Notes: a model not told the origin generated them from the sequence alone. A stretch of DNA of 64,000 bases from Nageia nagi (GCA_050084985.1 JBITNC010000001.1:81282001-81346000); one strand, 5' to 3'; shown: positions 48,024 through 61,690, counted from the first letter of the stretch. Program-made: numbers and translations.

Positions 48024-48033
48024 CTCCTCCTTA

Positions 48034-48880
48034 ATGCAATATTGGGATAGAGGAGTAAGAGAGAAGAAGAAGAGAAAGTAAGAGAGTTATCCTCCAAATA
48101 GATATAATGGAGATGAAAAATTTTTACATATTTGTGAAGTAATAAAGATCTAATTTAAATCTCACTACTTTGCCAAATACAATTATTAACCATTACCAGT
48201 TTCAATGTACATGAAGTAGTCATCCAATTGGAAGTCATGAAGAGTCTCCAAGAGCTTGCATACCTTAGGTAAGTAACCTGCAATTTCAAAGAAACTTGCA
48301 AGTCATAAGAAACTCAAATAATAATATAAATTAGATGCAACATATTCATCTCATCAAGGATAGATGAATCACTCAAATGCCATCATAAACTAATCAGTGG
48401 TGCACTATAGATCGTCACAAAGATGCCACGCCAAAAACTTATAGTCACCTACTATATATAAAATATGTGTTGATTATCATTACAAAATAGAGTATGCACA
48501 TACAAGTTCCTCACATATGGATAACTAAACAGTGCCAAAAGACACATAAGAGTTCCTCGCACATGGATAACTAAATAGTGCTAGATTGACCAAAAATAGA
48601 ACATGCACATATGAGTTCCTCACATATCGATATTGAATAGTGCCAAAAGATACATAAGAGTTCCTCACACATGGAAAATTGAATAGTGATTAATTGGCCA
48701 ATTTGTACAATAAGTTCCTCGTGCAGAGTAAACTTACCATGAAGGTGTACAACAAAATCAACACTATACAGCATAAAATCCTCCTAGGGGTGAAGTTGTC
48801 ATTACAAACATGAATTCAATAGAAGAATTCAAACTTCATTGCCCCTTGAGGGAAACTTAACCAACCTGATAGCATCTCTA
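48034..48880 (-). repeat. 3' noncoding region of the Copia element with short tandem repeats
   Basis: AGTTCCTC modules start at 48504, 48551, 48614, 48659 and 48713, with spacings of 45-63 bases; each is followed by a CACATATGGATAACTAAATAGTGC-like stretch (best in the first four units). The open frame on the minus strand (48571-48774) is a by-product of the repeat. Confidence 0.7.
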
Positions 48881-51800
48881 AGCCTACAAAATTAAGCTCT
48901 TAGGAGGGGCTTAGTGAAAAAATCAATGAATTTCAAGGTGGATGAATAATACTCCATGTGTATGATGCCATCAAGAACCTTCTCCTTGATAAATTAGGCA
49001 TGGATTTCTACATGTTTTGTTCTCTAATAGAATACAATATTCTTATATAAAAAATTAGTTGATTGATTATAAAAAAAAATCAAAGATGAGCCACCTTTCT
49101 CATACCTAATTTCTTTCAAAATATACCTTTGCCAAATGGCTTTCTGGGTTTCAATAGATATGGCATAATATTTAGCTTTTATGATGGAAATAGAAATAGT
49201 AGGCTACTTCTTGAAATGCCAAGAGATAGCACTTGAATGAATGCTAAACATATACGTAAAGGTTGACTTCTTATCATCTCTATCTCTCCCATAGTTAAAA
49301 TTTAAGAATCCAAAGAGAACAAATCAAGGCAACTTAGAATACATAAGAGCAAGATCCTTAGTCCCTACAACATACCTCAAGATTTGCTTAACAGCATTGA
49401 TGTGCTCAACATAAGGTTTTTACATGAATCATGTCATCAAATTCATTGCAAAGGTAATATCTAGCCTAGATATAGTCAAATACAAAAGACTATCAATTAA
49501 TTACTTGTAAGCTATAGCATCAGCTAAGAGTTGGATCTTAGAGAAATAGTGATTCTAGAAGAGACTGGTATTGTAGCATATCTACACTGCTTCATTACAA
49601 ACTTCTACAAGATGTTTTATATATACTTAGATTGCTTGAGTTAAGTACAATCCTTATATTGATACACTTGAATTCCATGATAATAATGCAAGAGACCAAG
49701 ATCAATCATTTCAAATGTTGCCTTAAGTTTGGATATGCACTCTTGAATAATTTCATCATTATTCCTAGTAACCAAAATATCATCCACATAAAGGAGAATC
49801 AAGACCACATCTTTTCCATGATTAATCACATATAGATTAGAGTTAGAAAAACACTTGGAGAATCCAATATTTACAAAGTACCCTAAACTCTCTCTATACC
49901 AAGCTCTAGGTGCTTGGTTAAGTCCATACAATGACTTCTTTAGCTTGCACACAAAGGACTCTTTACCTTCCATAATAAACCCTTTTGGTTGATTTATGAA
50001 GATTTTCACATCCAAGTTAACATTGAGAAATGCACTCTTAACATCAAGTTGAAAAACTTTCTATCCTTGAGCTGTAGCAAGAGCAAGAATAACTCTCATA
50101 ATAGGCATCTTTTTCACAAGAGCAAAGGTTTCCCCATAATCTATATCATATTTCTAAGTAAAACCTTTAGCTACTAACGTTTCCTTGTATTTCTCGATAT
50201 CTCCAACTAAATTGAACTTGACCTTGTAGATCCACTAATTACCAATCATATTCTTTTCATTGGTATAAGGAACCAAGTACCAAGTTTTATTTTTCATAAG
50301 CACCTCATACTCCACTTTCATGGATTCCATCTAGCACTCATGCTTAGAATCTTCTTTGAAGGTTGAGGGCTCATGCTTGTTGTCAATCTTTATAATTAAG
50401 GATTTGTACAAGGTCATGCTCCTTGTTACTCTTTGTGTTGGAGAATTTTGTTTCTAAGGTGACTTGTCTACATCAATATCCAACTAGCTAGGAGCAACTA
50501 AAGAGTCCTCTAGATTATCAACATCTTCATTAGAAGCAGATTCTTCAAAAAGTTCACTGAACTTTACATCCCTTGAAATGAACATTACTTTATAGGTTGG
50601 AGATTAGATCTTGTATCCTCTATGCTGACTATCATAACCCATAAAGATGATTTTTTTAGAAATAATGTAGGAGAATACTTCACAACCAAACACCCTAAGG
50701 TGAGAAATGCTAGGTTTTCTTCTTGACCATGCCTCAAAAGGAGTTTTTCTCTAAATAGCTTTTGTGGGACACCTATTCAAGGTGTAAATAGCAATGCTCA
50801 CAACTTCACCCCACAATAATTTATGAATATTACCCAACATGCATCTAGCCATCTCCATTATTATTCTATTTTTTCTTTTGGTAATATCATTTTACTAAGG
50901 GGTGTATGGAATTGTAAATAGCCTCTTAATTCCATAATTAACATAATAGTTATTGAATTCATTGCTTTTATATTCTCCCCTATTATCTAATCTCAACATC
51001 TTGATTTTAAGGTTAGTTTGATTCTCAACAAAGGTCTTAAAAATCTTAAAACTTTCAAATGTTTGATCCTTGTGCTCAAGTAGATACCCAACGGTCATCC
51101 TACTAAATTCATCAATGAAGGTTAAGATATAAGATGCTCCTTCAAGCAACTTAGTCTAAAATAAACCCATCAAATCTGAATGCACAATTTTAAGAGGTTG
51201 ATTACTCTTGTTGCCTTATCTTTTTCAAACTTTTATCTATGCATCTTACCAAGAATACACTTCTTGCATAGACCAATCGAAGGAAAAATTGAAGATAGAC
51301 CTTCCATAAGTTATTGTTCTTTCATGATTTGAATACTATTGTGGTTAAGGTGCCCTAAATGATGGTGCCAAATATTACCTTTAGAACACACACTAGAAGA
51401 AAGACACATCTTTAATGGAACTTGATCCATAATGTAGAGGTTATCTTTCATATATCCTTCAACTAAAGTGGCAAGTTCTTTCTTAATGCACCAGGATTGA
51501 GAGTTGAACTTGAAAGAGTACCCTTTTCTAACAACTTAGATCATGAAGAGAAGGTTCATACTTAACTTAAGAACATAGAGAACATTTTTAAGAACCTTTT
51601 CGTGAATCAACACACTCTTAATTCCTTGGATTTCAAGAGTAGAGTTATTGCCTATCACAATTGCATCCTTTTTATACTTGTGAAGGTTCTCAAAATTTTC
51701 TTTTTCAAAGAATAAATGATTAGTGCAACCAACATCAACAATCCATTCAAATAAAAAAGAACAAGACATGGAGTAGAGCACCAAAGCAAAACTAGCATGA

Positions 51801-52755
51801 GTATTTTTATTTCCTTTGTAGTTATTTATATTTCTATTATCTTTCTTCTTTTCTTCACTTTTCTTTTTGTAGCAATCAACTTCTTTGTGACCTAAAATGC
51901 CATAATAATTATAATTACTATCAAATTTTTCTTTAGAATATGGATCATTTACCTTGCCTTTTCCATTATTTTGCTTGAAGTGGTTGTTGTTATTATTGTT
52001 CCTGCTACTATGGTTATTATTTTTGTTGTTTCTACTGTATTGTAGCCATTACCTCTTTTCTCAAACCTTTTGGAGGAGGAAGGATAAGATTTCTTTTGAT
52101 GGTTGAACTTCTTTTTGAAAAGATTTTTGGTTGCTTCAAGAGCAACATTATTATCCTTTGGAGAAGAAATCAACACCTTACTATTAAGGGTTCCTTCATG
52201 CTTCAATAGGTGCCTTGAAAGGTTCTCAAAGGAGAATACTTTTTCATCATCAAGCTTTGTTTCTATAACCATTACAAAGTTTTCAAACTTTGAAGAAAGG
52301 CTTTGAAGAATTATGAAGACCATGAACTCATTATTGATTCAATTGCATTCACAAGCAACAAGTTGGATCCTTAGGTTAATGATTTTATTCAAGTAGATAG
52401 CCACATTTTCATCTTCCCTTTGATGAGATTGAAGCAACTTTTGGAGAATGGTAAACCTTCTTGAAAATTTTGAACTAAGGTAGATTTTTTTAAACTTATC
52501 CCATGCTTCTTTTACTAAGATTGAAAAGAAAATCATCAATATCATATCATCTGAAACTACATGGTAAACCATGGAGGTTGCCAACTCATTCTTTATGTTG
52601 TAAAACTCTACTGCCTTCTCATCTGTAGGAGGTATAAGGTTTTCATTCACTATTTACCAAAGCTTCTTTGCTTGCAATTCAACTCTCATCTATGATTCCC
52701 AAATCCCATTGTTGGAACCATCAAGAATGTGTTTGGGTAAAAAGGATTCTCCCAT
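48881..52755 (-). pseudogene. Copia gag-pol polyprotein, degraded
   Basis: The minus-strand frame starts at ATG 52753-52755 (MGESFLPKHILDGSNNGIW). The gag portion contains AWDKFKKIYLSSKF. A zinc knuckle around 51900 has lost cysteines (YYGILGHKEVDCYKK). The protease motif is DVGCTNHL (DSG changed to DVG, about 51735). The integrase core is LTFIDEFSRMTVGY and LDNRGEY. RT includes QPKGFIMEGKESFVCKLKKS, then YVDDIL (about 49780). RNase H shows GRDRDDKKSTFTYMFS and RTKHVEIHA. Many stops and shifts; changed protease and zinc residues show long decay. Confidence 0.85.
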
Positions 52756-55502
52756 TTGTTACACAAGAATGTGAAATAATAAGCATGTGGTTTCAATAAA
52801 TAACATTAAATTTTAAGTTTTAACAAAGTAAATAATACATGTTACATTTAGCACAAAGGACATGCTTGATTTGGTTTATGAGTACAAATGTTTTACAATT
52901 AAAATAATAACCCATGTACCCAAATACATTTTTCATCTCAAGAATCGTAGATGTAGAGTGACATTATTGAGGCTTATTTTCTTATCTAAAATTAGGCCTT
53001 CACCTGGATGCCCACACAAGAGGAGACCAGGTCCTGCTAATCCTCAACCAATTCCTTTTAGGTAGTAATATACTCTCACAAGGAGAAGTGCTAGCTATTT
53101 TCTAAGGTTTTGATGTTTATTGGATTGGCCAAATTATTAATCTTGATTAGGTTTCAAGTTATCCTCCAAGGTTATCAGGATAATCCTTGAATGGATGTGT
53201 AGACATGTGGTATCACTATACACATGTATATCCACCTAATAGAGTTACATCCAGACCAACAGAGGACTTAGGGCTAATTGAGAAGTATAGACTTTTCACC
53301 ACTTGGATCGTCAAACTCAAAGGCTCCAATCCACCTATCCTTACCTCATGGCTTCCCAAACAAGTCATGTTGTAGAATGTATGTGCAAATGTGTTCATTT
53401 TAGGGGGTTTCTCATATCAATGTTTGCATTTTTATTTGCATAAGAAAATAAAGCAAAAAACAAACACATGAAGTAAAGAGCATAAATAAAACATCATCCA
53501 TTCAATTTGAAACCTAAGTGTCCAATGGGTTTTGTTTACCAAGCCCTAAAGGATATCTTTACATCATTCCTATTTTTACACAATTCCATTCCATACTTTG
53601 CAAAAAAAATGAGGTAGCAATGATTCAAGTTATAAATAGGCATCATTCCATAACTTAAATAATAAATATGCACCATTCATAACTTAAAAAAAAATAAAGT
53701 AATAAATATACATCATTCATAAGTTAAAAAAAACATATGGACCATTCCTATAATTTGCACAAGTTTATTAACTTTGCAAAAATATGGTAAATACTTAGGC
53801 ATAAGCCTTCATTAATTCCATAATTTGTATAATTTAAGTTTTCATAAAGGATAAATACTTAGGCATAAGCATGCATAAAAAAATTTAGTTAACTTTGCAT
53901 AATGATAAACATTTCATAATTTGTACAAGTCTATTAACTTTGTATAAAGAAAATACTTAGCGTGCATCAATCCTATAAATTAAATGATTAAGTATGCATT
54001 ATTAACTTAAAATATTAAGTAATAAGCATCCATAATTTGTACATAAGAATAAGTCCATTCATAAGGAATTTAAAGTAAACACTTAAGATACATTCACATA
54101 ATTTTAAGTGTTATTTATGCATTATTTGCACAAATTAACTTTGCAAAAAAATATAAATTCTTTATAATACATAAATGCCATTACAAGACATAAATTATCG
54201 CAAGCAATAATTAATCCTCCTTTGCTTTTAATTTAAATATTTATTCTTGTCCCAAAAAAAAAGGAATGATAGCAAAGCATTAAATATTGAGTATGATTAC
54301 CTATCTACTTAAAGCTTAGTGGTAACCCTTACTTCACTCTAAGTTATGCTCATAAATAATGGTAGGTAAAAAATGGACTTAAATTTAATTTGTAAGAAAC
54401 CACCCATGAAAAGAAAAAAAAAGGTTAAATCGAAGGAAAAAGAAGAGATGAATAGAAGTGAGTTATGCATTGAGCCACACATGAGGGATAGAGCCCACTA
54501 AGGAGCCATGTTGAAAGGAAGGAGACAAGAAGAGGGCATGAAGATGTGAGGAGGAGAGGGTTTATATGAGGAGGAAAGGGCCATAGATTTAAGGTAGCTG
54601 CTCCTTTCTAATCTATAGGTTGAGCGAAGTCAAACCAAGAGAGGATCACAAAAAAGACAAACCGCTAAATGGAGAAGTTAAGGTAGGTCATGGAGGTGAA
54701 AAGAAAAGCTCTGCATGAGGAGGAGAGGAAGAGGGACCTCAAAGGAGGGGTTTGGTCAATGAATAAGGAGAGATCAAAGTGTGTGGCAATGGCCATGAAC
54801 CCCCAACCAAAAAAATGAATTACGATTAGGCACAATGAGGAGAGAGATGCCTTAGCAAGGAGAGGGAGTAGCGTGCAGCCCCAAGAATTCATGCACATAG
54901 TTAGAGGGTGACCTGTGATGTGAGAGGGACTCCAATGGTGGTGTTTAGAGTGAGAGGCCAAGAGTTGGTGATCACCTAGTAGTGGTTGACTCTCCCTCCC
55001 TGAGCTTCTACAAAAAAAATGTTATTTTAATGAGAATTTATTTTTTGTACTTTATTTTCTTTAGTTTAGATTTACCTTTATAGTAAAAAGGTAAAGATTG
55101 AAAATATTTTACCCTTATTTATTAAAAAGATTAAAAAATATAGGATTTTATCCCTCATAATATTTTTAGGTGAACTTTAGAAAAAAAATTGCAAATACTT
55201 TTCTTTTTTTTCTCACAAGAAATTGTAAATTATAACACATTATTGTTATAACTTAAAAAAATCTTTAAAAAATGCAACTAACAAAATAGTGTTAGTAAAA
55301 TATTGCATAATAATAATATGTATACATATTTACTATTTAAAAAAATGTAAATATCAAACTAATGTTAGTATTAATAATGAAATATTCTAAGAACAAAAAA
55401 TTTGAGGAAGTTATATCTTCTCTTGAATTTACCTCACAAGAGTGAAGGTTGACTTCCAAAGATGAAGCCTCCAAGAATGTTGAAGAGGAGCCTCCAACTT
55501 GA
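52756..55502 (-). other. Unusually long leader of the Copia element
   Basis: About 2.7 kb separate the PBS from gag. Within it, 53600-54150 is a patchwork of short degenerate repeats (CATCATTCATAACTTAAA-like, and TATTAACTTTGCA with ATACTTAGGCATAAGC). The stretch 54470-55010 is purine-rich on the plus strand and richer in GC. On the minus strand it has a TCATATAAACCC TATA-like site (about 54562-54573) with CT-rich sequence after it, and a 98-codon open frame (54665-54961). It may be a captured host segment or nested insertion; no protein family recognised. Confidence 0.45.
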
Positions 55503-55517
55503 GCACTCTGATGCCAA
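55503..55517 (-). other. Primer binding site of the Copia element
   Basis: Minus strand TTGGCATCAGAGTGC, two bases after the LTR end, close to the plant retrotransposon PBS TGGTATCAGAGC that pairs with initiator tRNA-Met. Confidence 0.7.
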
Positions 55518-55519
55518 TT

Positions 55520-56021
55520 TGAAGGAACTAACACTAACAAGATAATTCCTAAACACCCAAGATCACATGAAAGCTCATAGTACACATCTAACAAACTCAC
55601 AAATAAGACAATCTCACAAAGTGACATAAAATGTAAGTGGTTCCTCCAACTAGGAGTACATCCACTAACTAGATTCCACTTCATTCACAAATATGAATCT
55701 CTTACAATTCTCCTACTTTTTTCTTCTAACCACTATCCTATAGCATAACTTTACTCCACAATTTGTATGTAATCACAAAGAAGGAGCCTTCTATTTATAG
55801 GCCAATATTTCTCTTTGGATCACCCTTTTATCTAATGTACAAAAGCATGACATGCAAATCCTTTTACCCAAGGGGCATGCTCATAACATGGAGTGTAGGA
55901 CAAGTTACATTATCATATTCACATAAATACTTAAGGTATCAAATGATACCCTTAAGTATTAGTGAACTTACATAGAAGATTTAATAGAAACCTTTACAAT
56001 AATTCATTATACATTCCAACA
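55520..56021 (-). repeat. 5' LTR of the minus-strand Copia element
   Basis: 502 bp, the counterpart of 47522-48023. A TATA-like TATAAATA (minus strand, 55792-55799) would serve as promoter. Confidence 0.9.
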
Positions 56022-57091
56022 AAAATGCATATGGTGCAATTGTGCATATGCTTATAACTTTAATGTCAAATAAATATTAATTAAAACCTTTAGCTCTAAC
56101 TAAAAAAATTGAGCAATTACAAGATAATTTTAAATTTTAGCCTTCAAACCTTAACTAGAATTAAGAAACTTAAAATCATTTAGATCCTAAGGATCCAAGA
56201 ATACCCAATTGATCTAAATTAATTTTTGACCATAAATATATGAAACAAATAAATAAAAAAAGTAATATAATATTAAATTTAGCCTATAATTATGTTATAT
56301 GCACACAAGTCTAAGGATAAATCAATAACTCTAGTAAAAGGATACAAATCTACCAAGATTATAAAAACTCCATGGTTAAAAGCTCCTCAAAACATGAAAT
56401 TCACCATAAGATATATGCAATATAGTAATATAATATTAATTTTACCATAATAATACTACCCAATCAGATTTGGAGTGAAGTTCATAAGCATTTAATAGTA
56501 CAAATCATCTCAAAAACTTGAAACCCTAGCTTGAAACCCTAACTTGACCAATCTTAGAGTAAAGATGAAAGAAATTAGCATAAGTAAGCAAATAAATTAG
56601 GAGAGAGAATTATAGTTTCAATTTGAAATATGTAGTTCCTCATAACTTAAGTTAGGTATCTAGAAAATACCCTTTATGGACATTATTAGCCTTTAAGTGA
56701 ATTATCCCTTTTGCACATTTAAGTAAATATTATTTCTTTTAGTAAATAATGGCTCTTTTGAATATTTTTAGTAATTTTTTATATTTGTATACATTATAGG
56801 GTTAAAACCATATAATAAATAAACTATAATTATACAGTGTATAATGCTAATAATTATATTCTAAATTGTTGTTTTGGGTCTCATAATAATAGTTCTTACT
56901 TATTTATTAGCATCCTAGATTTGAATATCTTATTGCTTAGAGTTAATAAAGTATTAAATATATAAAATTAATGATTGATTAAATGCTAATCATATCTATT
57001 ATATTTAGGTTATATAGATTTTTTTTTATATTTAAGAAACTAATGAAACTAAACAAAGCACCCACGATATATATGACAGGTAAGTTGTTAT
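56022..57091. other. AT-rich stretch, no feature recognised
   Basis: No supportable frame or repeat. Confidence 0.35.
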
Positions 57092-57715
57092 GATCCTTGA
57101 AGATATGGGCATGAGGTTTATAGAAAAATGGTGGGCTTAGATGATAGATATGTGTAGGATAGTCACCCATATCCTAATGATGGGCAATATCAAAGGGATA
57201 GTAGTTGATAAAATTATAATTATTGGATGATGGCAATTAGTAGTCATACCCTTCATAAATTTGTATATAAGGACATGAAAACTATTCCATGGGTAATTAC
57301 TCTATACCCACATCATTTGATATGGATAATTATTCATTGGATGATGACTAGTCTTAATTATTTGTTAGGTGATGAAAACTAATCTTGGAAGTCCACTCTC
57401 TTGGGTGATATAGGCCCCAAGAGAAAACTAATGACATTGTAACCAAAATGACCATACTACAGGTGATGTAGTTGGGAATGGAGGGGTCAAAAAATTAGTC
57501 TCTCCAACAAGATGATTATTAGAAGAGTGAACTCCAAATCATGTTATATGGGATTAACTAATTGATATTTATTCATTATTTCCCACATGAGTGTCGACTA
57601 GCTAGTGACGTATACATGCTTATGTGGATCATCTTTTTCTAATTGTAATAAACATATGGGTATCAAACATATAAAAAAAATAGGTTTGAAATTTTAGGAT
57701 TTATCAAGTGTAGGA
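57092..57715 (+). mobile_element. Long-LTR retrotransposon family, 3' part of an LTR
   Basis: Matches 63262-63890, in the same orientation: TATGGGCATGAG, GGTGGGCTTAG, CACCCATATCCT, CCACATGAGTG and CTAGCTAG recur in order. The 5' three-quarters of the LTR and a primer binding site are missing, so it is a fragment. Confidence 0.65.
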
Positions 57716-57736
57716 TTTTTGGTGAATTCTATAGAC

Positions 57737-58005
57737 AGGTACTAATACATCTATTCATATAAACAAAGATAGGAAATAACACATCTATCTAACATATTTA
57801 CCAATGATCAAACCATAATAATTAGGTAGAGATAAATACATTTATCCATAATCAAAGGCTTAAATAGGGATAAACATATTTATCTACAATAACTATGATT
57901 GAGGACTAATACATCCTATCATAAACACACATCAAATGTTATTGGGTACAAATACATCTAACAAAAAATAGGATTCATTGGGACTAACATATCCAATCTA
58001 AATAC
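57737..58005 (+). repeat. Degenerate tandem repeat, about seven units of 36-55 bp
   Basis: Units begin with a variant of GGGACTAATACATCTATC (for example near 57741, 57776, 57829, 57866, 57903, 57947 and 57980) and hold CATAATCAAAG-like ends. It lies directly after the LTR fragment. Confidence 0.55.
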
Positions 58006-59863
58006 AAAGAAAGTTTTGGAAAATTCCCTCTTTAATCAAAAAAGTATTTTCTTCCATTAATTTAAATAATGGTGAAAACTCTAGGTTTCACAAATAATAC
58101 ACTAGATTACAAAATATAATAAGGAAATAAATAGTTATTAAATAAACAACTCCAATATAACCAAAACACCTCCTAAACCCTAAGATTGACTACTTACATG
58201 ATAATATTTAGATATTATATAACAAACTTATAATTATTTATTTCAACTTCAGAAGGTCAAACTAACTTAAATCCTTTTTAAATCACATACTTTAAAAAAG
58301 AAATATGATTCCTTTTAAATCACACACTTAAAATAAATATGGATATTTTAACTCAAAAACTTATACCACCAAGTTAGTAGCAAAAATTACCATATAAAAA
58401 TGTCAAAGAACATTACCAATTCAAAATAGTAGTTAGTCTAGAATTATCCTTCTCGTACAAGGGCCTATGTGGGGGATATTTAGTGTCTATAGTTATCCTA
58501 CACTCCAACACAATATGTTAAATTCTCTTTAATGAGCATTACCATGTGATTATCCACACAAGCATGAATGTTCATAGGTATACACTCCTTTAATACATGA
58601 GCATTGATATCCATCTTCTGATATCTATACATATATTACACATCAATATGCTAAAGCACTTTTCATTTACTTCTCCATAAGATATATAAGTTTTAACTTA
58701 GTTCTAACCACATGTATTAAGTGTAGAATGCAAGTGTAGAATGCAAGTGTTTTTCATAAATCTCAATTGTGCTTCCAAAATTTTAAAAAAATGATATTAC
58801 AACTTCTAATGTATCACTACATTATGTATAGTGATCTCTTTTTAGTATAGTTCCTCATAACAATATTGCTTCTTTTTCTTCTCATGGGATGTCTATCTTC
58901 ATATTTTTATGGGCATTAAAAATAATAGCATTAGGTGCTCTCATCATTGTAGATGCTTCTATTCATTTAACATATCCATAATATTTTATTTTAAAAATCT
59001 TTCTTCATTATCAAACTTCTACATGTAATTGATCAATAGTTAATTTATGAGATGATTGTACATAAAAACCTCTATGTAAATTCTTCTTGTACAAAATCTT
59101 CAATAGTATACATGTACCAACACAACATAGAATTCACAAAGTTAACATTTTAAGAAGTTTTAGATGATGGTAAATTCCATTTATAGTCCTCCTCATACTA
59201 TCTTAACACTTCAATGGTATATCTTGATCTAATTAGGATTTCTAAACTCTACTAATACAAAGACTGTGAGCATTGGATGCTTCACGTATCAAAAGATTCA
59301 ATGGTGAATTAAGAGAATAACAATATTATATTGATAAAAAAAAAAAATTCCCCTTACAACCTACTCAACTAATTACTCTTATAACCTACTTTGATACCAT
59401 ATGAGAAAATAAAACATGGTTCAAAGAGAAATTTTTATATTATAGTACATAGATTAATATACATTTGTAGACCCTAAAATGTGTAAATAATAATATAAAT
59501 ATAAATAAGTATATTGAAGATGAAACTTATTAAAATACAATAATTAATAAATGAAAATTTTGCATCTGATTACAATAAAAAAATCCTCAAGGTATGAAAA
59601 GGGTACACACAACACTAGATCGAATCAGATATGATCTTGTGAGTGGTATTCAATTGTCTGAGTGTTCATTACCTCTCTTAACTATAGCTCTAGATTACAA
59701 AGAAGTATGACAAGGATGTTGTGTGAGTATTATGGTTTCAACACCTTGAAACATATATATTTATATCATGCACAAATTATAGCAAGTAATAATAGCTCAA
59801 AGCACAACAAATCTTTGAATAGTTGGCATCTAGAGATACCAAAAGTGTAATGTATGGGATAAC
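58006..59863. other. AT-rich stretch, no feature recognised
   Basis: Only homopolymer runs (for example A12 at 59338) and scattered short frames. Confidence 0.35.
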
Positions 59864-60688
59864 TATCACGACCCACCTCAAGATATTATTTGAACTTAAG
59901 TATCATCAAATATTTGAATGGATTATGTTTGAATAATGCTATTGTAATGATAAGTTTGATAAGGTAATATGTATCATTTGTAGAAATTTAATGCTAGCTT
60001 CAAGATGTTTTAACACAAATCACCTCAAGATGGAGTAGTGATCCAAAGACCCTAAGGACCAAAGGTGAATTGGTGAGGGTAATAGAAGGGTAAGAGGATG
60101 AAATGATTGGCATTGAATCACTAACACATCCTATGACCATCATAAATCATGTATTTGCATATAGAATAATTGCTATGATTATCAATTTCTTGATGAAATT
60201 ATGTTTGCCAATGTGTGTGGATTAATCTTGCCCTGCAAGACGAGGTGAGTGTCATACGTAAAGGTGTGTTTCCCTTATTTTGTATTTTTGAAATTTGAAT
60301 TTAAAATAGAGAGAAAAAGAAATATACCTTATTTAAATGTAAAAAATTTATATAAGGTTAAAAAAGTAAATTTAATAAAAAAATTAACTAAAATGAGTGC
60401 TCATAGTATTGCCACATGGGGTTAATAATAAAAAAACTATTAGAAAAAAACTAAGGTCACATTGTGGTGTTACAAGATATTTAATGGATAAAAAAAAAGA
60501 GTAATGACCCTACTTAGTTTTTTTTTCTTTCTGTTAGGTATGGATAATATTTGGCACTAATTTGTTAGTTAATAAAAAGGTTCCATGATTTTTAATACCA
60601 TTTCAATCATCAACAACTTTAAGCAAACCTACCCCAAAAATTATTAGTGTGAAGAGACATCCATTTGGACACACTTGGACCTCCTTAG

Positions 60689-60697
60689 CTATAAATA
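60689..60697 (+). promoter_or_regulatory. TATA box of the long LTR
   Basis: CTATAAATA within the LTR, followed by a GC-richer AAGGGGTGGAACC stretch. It would drive transcription toward the right edge. Confidence 0.45.
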
Positions 60698-60884
60698 AAG
60701 GGGTGGAACCTTGAGAAAAATACTTACCTATCTATCTTTTATGATTTCATTCTTGTTATTCTCAAGCTTGGTGTATAGTTACATGAAGAAAAGAAGTCTC
60801 TCTTTTCTCTTCAAGTCAAGATGCATTCTTTTACATTTTTTTTGCCTAATTAAAGTAGTCCTATTTTAAGGTATTTAATGATTT

Positions 60885-61690
60885 GTATGAAATTAAAGAA
60901 GTGGGATTTTCTTTTGTTATTCTCTCTTTATTTAGATGTAGGAGTGAAAAATTTCACATATAAATTGTATTATGTATTTTATAATATTTTAAAGAGAGTA
61001 GCCAAATATTTCTCCCTATGCCTTTAGCTAGAGTTTAATGAATTTATTTTGACTTGAATTTTATTAAATTCCTTTTATTATGTTTATTATAATGTTTGAT
61101 AAAGTTTCATAGAATTAATTATTATTAAAAGTGTTGTGCCATTTGAAGAGACATAGTGGTTATTTTATTTAAAGGTTGGTACCATGTCTTTTTCCTTAAA
61201 AAGTAAAGGAATAGAATTTTATTTTGTTATTCTCCTTTTATTTATATGTAGAAGTGAAAATTTTCATGTACAAATTGTATTATTTATTTTATGATATTTT
61301 AAAGATACTAGTTAAATATTTATCCTTATGCCTTTAGCTAGAGTTTAATGAATTTATTTTGATATGAATTTTATTAAAATTCTAATATGATGTTTATCAT
61401 AATATTTGATAAAGTTTCATAGAGTTAATTGTTGTTAGAAGTGTTGTACCATTTGAATATACATAGTAGTTATTTTATTTAAAGGTTGGTACCATGTTTT
61501 GTTCTTTAAAAAGTAAAAGAATGGGATTTTCTTTTGTTATTATCTATTTATTTAGATGTAGGGGTGGAAAATTTCACATACAAATTGCATTATATATTTT
61601 ATGATATTTTAAGAAGACTAGGCAAATTTTCTCCTTATACCGTTAGCTAGAGTTTAATGAATTTATTTTAACATAAATTTTATTAAAGTC
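60885..61690 (+). repeat. 310-bp tandem repeat inside the long LTR, 2.6 units
   Basis: The GGGATTTTCTTTTGTTATT module starts at 60903, 61213 and 61523, a spacing of exactly 310 bases twice. Other shared blocks are CCTTTAGCTAGAGTTTAATG, and TTTAAAGGTTGGTACCATGT in the first two. Confidence 0.9.

Larger units (their letters stand above)
47522..56021 (-). mobile_element. Structurally complete Copia retrotransposon, 8.5 kb
   Basis: Two direct repeats of exactly 502 bp bound the element (47522-48023 and 55520-56021). On the minus strand the LTR runs TGTTGGAATG...TCCTTCA. The order on that strand is 5' LTR (55520-56021), PBS, a 2.7-kb leader, gag-pol (52755 to about 48880), PPT, 3' LTR. Flanks GAAAT (47517-47521) and AAAAT (56022-56026) match in four of five bases, as expected of an aged target-site duplication. 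My hand count gives about 39 mismatches and no indel between the LTRs (near 8 percent). Confidence 0.9.

Noticed and set aside
53187-53398. Overlapping 60-codon frames on both strands within the Copia leader
   Set aside because: Short, no domain, no conserved counterpart; kept only as part of the leader description.
47522-56021. 502-bp direct repeats as a segmental duplication
   Set aside because: TG...CA ends, PBS, PPT and Copia pol in the right order and orientation identify them as LTRs.
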